A stretch of 64,000 nt of DNA from Crossaster papposus. Its lineage: Eukaryota > Echinodermata > Asteroidea > Velatida > Solasteridae. The notes below the pieces were generated by a model that saw nothing but the letters and a program-made list of their open reading frames with translations, was not told where the DNA came from and made no database searches. The position numbers and the translations under genes are program-made. The DNA lies in NCBI GenBank assembly GCA_037893245.1, contig JBAIAA010000117.1:4272287-4336286 (forward strand), read 5' to 3'. Numbering within the stretch: the stretch's first letter is position 1; each line of letters begins with the position of its first letter. This document shows positions 63,571 to 64,000 of the stretch, in pieces.

Positions 63571-64000
63571 TGTGTATACTACCGTTAAATCACAGCATCT
63601 GGCGTACACATTTTGTGTCAAGTTATAACAAATTGCGCCTGGTGTGAGGTTGTGTTTATTTTCTGCGATAAATGGGGGAAAATAATTGTTGAAAATGTTT
63701 GGTCAAACTACTCCAAACTACTCCGCTCCTCGAAGGGAAGCCTCATTAACATAAAACTTGTTATTAAGATAACACTTGCATTTTTCCTTTTTCTTTTTTC
63801 CTAAAGGTAGTATACACCATTTGCGAACATGTAAAAAAAAATTATAATGAAATAACCTACTTAAAGTGAAGAACAGTCTGAAGCATCCTGTTAAATCACA
63901 GCATCTGGTGTGCTAATTTTGTGTCAAGTTACAACAATTTCCAGGTGTTTTCAATCGTGGACGGTCGGTCATTCGTGAACCCTTTGTGCCCTAACCCAAT
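63571..64000. other. Right flank with dispersed repeat
   Basis: GTTAAATCACAGCATCTGG occurs twice (63583 and 63891), each followed by TTTTGTGTCAAGTTA. Between them, 63783-63893 matches 53890-53943 plus 54537-54600, that is, the version without the 590-bp insertion at 53944. No gene. Confidence 0.5.

Noticed and set aside
1..64000. CRISPR arrays, bacterial operons or phage genes
   Set aside because: The tandem arrays lack spacer/repeat alternation, genes are intron-split, and all mobile elements are of metazoan types.

Overview
This window is animal (metazoan) nuclear DNA made almost entirely of nested transposable elements. Coding sequence is split by GT-AG introns, there are no operons, TA-rich spacers alternate with repeats, and the elements present (Ty3/Gypsy with a tRNA-Leu-type primer site, PIF/Harbinger, CR1/Jockey-like LINEs, a tRNA-derived SINE, a RAG1-N-terminal-like transposon) together with many TGTACATG words fit a marine invertebrate such as an echinoderm, hemichordate or lancelet. 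The species cannot be fixed from the sequence, and no host gene is convincing.

Layout. 1-1138: flank without a recognisable gene. 1139-23249: one Ty3/Gypsy insertion (element 1) bounded by LTR-A and LTR-B and by a GTAT target-site duplication. It has grown to 22 kb by nested insertions: a MITE cluster in LTR-A, a DNA transposon with a six-exon RAG1-N-like gene (about 4.8-10.3 kb, gene on minus), an inverted 3' half of a related Gypsy copy ending exactly at an LTR terminus (10943-15368), and in LTR-B an 1.8 kb element with an 8-bp duplication (itself holding a TA-flanked MITE) plus a long-armed foldback. 23250-25055: flank with two small MITEs. 25056-34170: Gypsy element 2, 5' LTR to the start of its third ORF, with a SINE in gag and a foldback in integrase. 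34200-38900: debris: a capsid-like pseudogene, an LTR-like block, a LINE tail, unknown ORFs. 39171-48033: a large DNA transposon with imperfect terminal inverted repeats, a multi-exon transposase-like gene and 69-bp repeats expanded both inside and downstream of the gene. 48034-54970: spacer, a minus-strand LINE, MITEs and hairpins. 54971-63570: a solo Gypsy LTR (duplication TGTG) split by a complete-length 7.6 kb Harbinger element (duplication CAG) with a Myb/SANT-like gene (plus) and a decayed DDE transposase (minus).

The most unusual observations are: (1) three Gypsy copies, from two LTR families, carry downstream of pol an ORF with CX2C/C2H2-type zinc-finger sequence right after a strong polypyrimidine-AG, in the position and with the apparent splicing logic of an env gene; (2) the RAG1-N-like six-exon gene inside a retroelement; (3) the 8.9 kb transposon whose transposase carries a hypervariable 23-residue repeat array with a detached second array downstream. 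Most coding regions are broken. Several breaks are single-base changes in short homopolymers, so assembly error must be separated from true decay.
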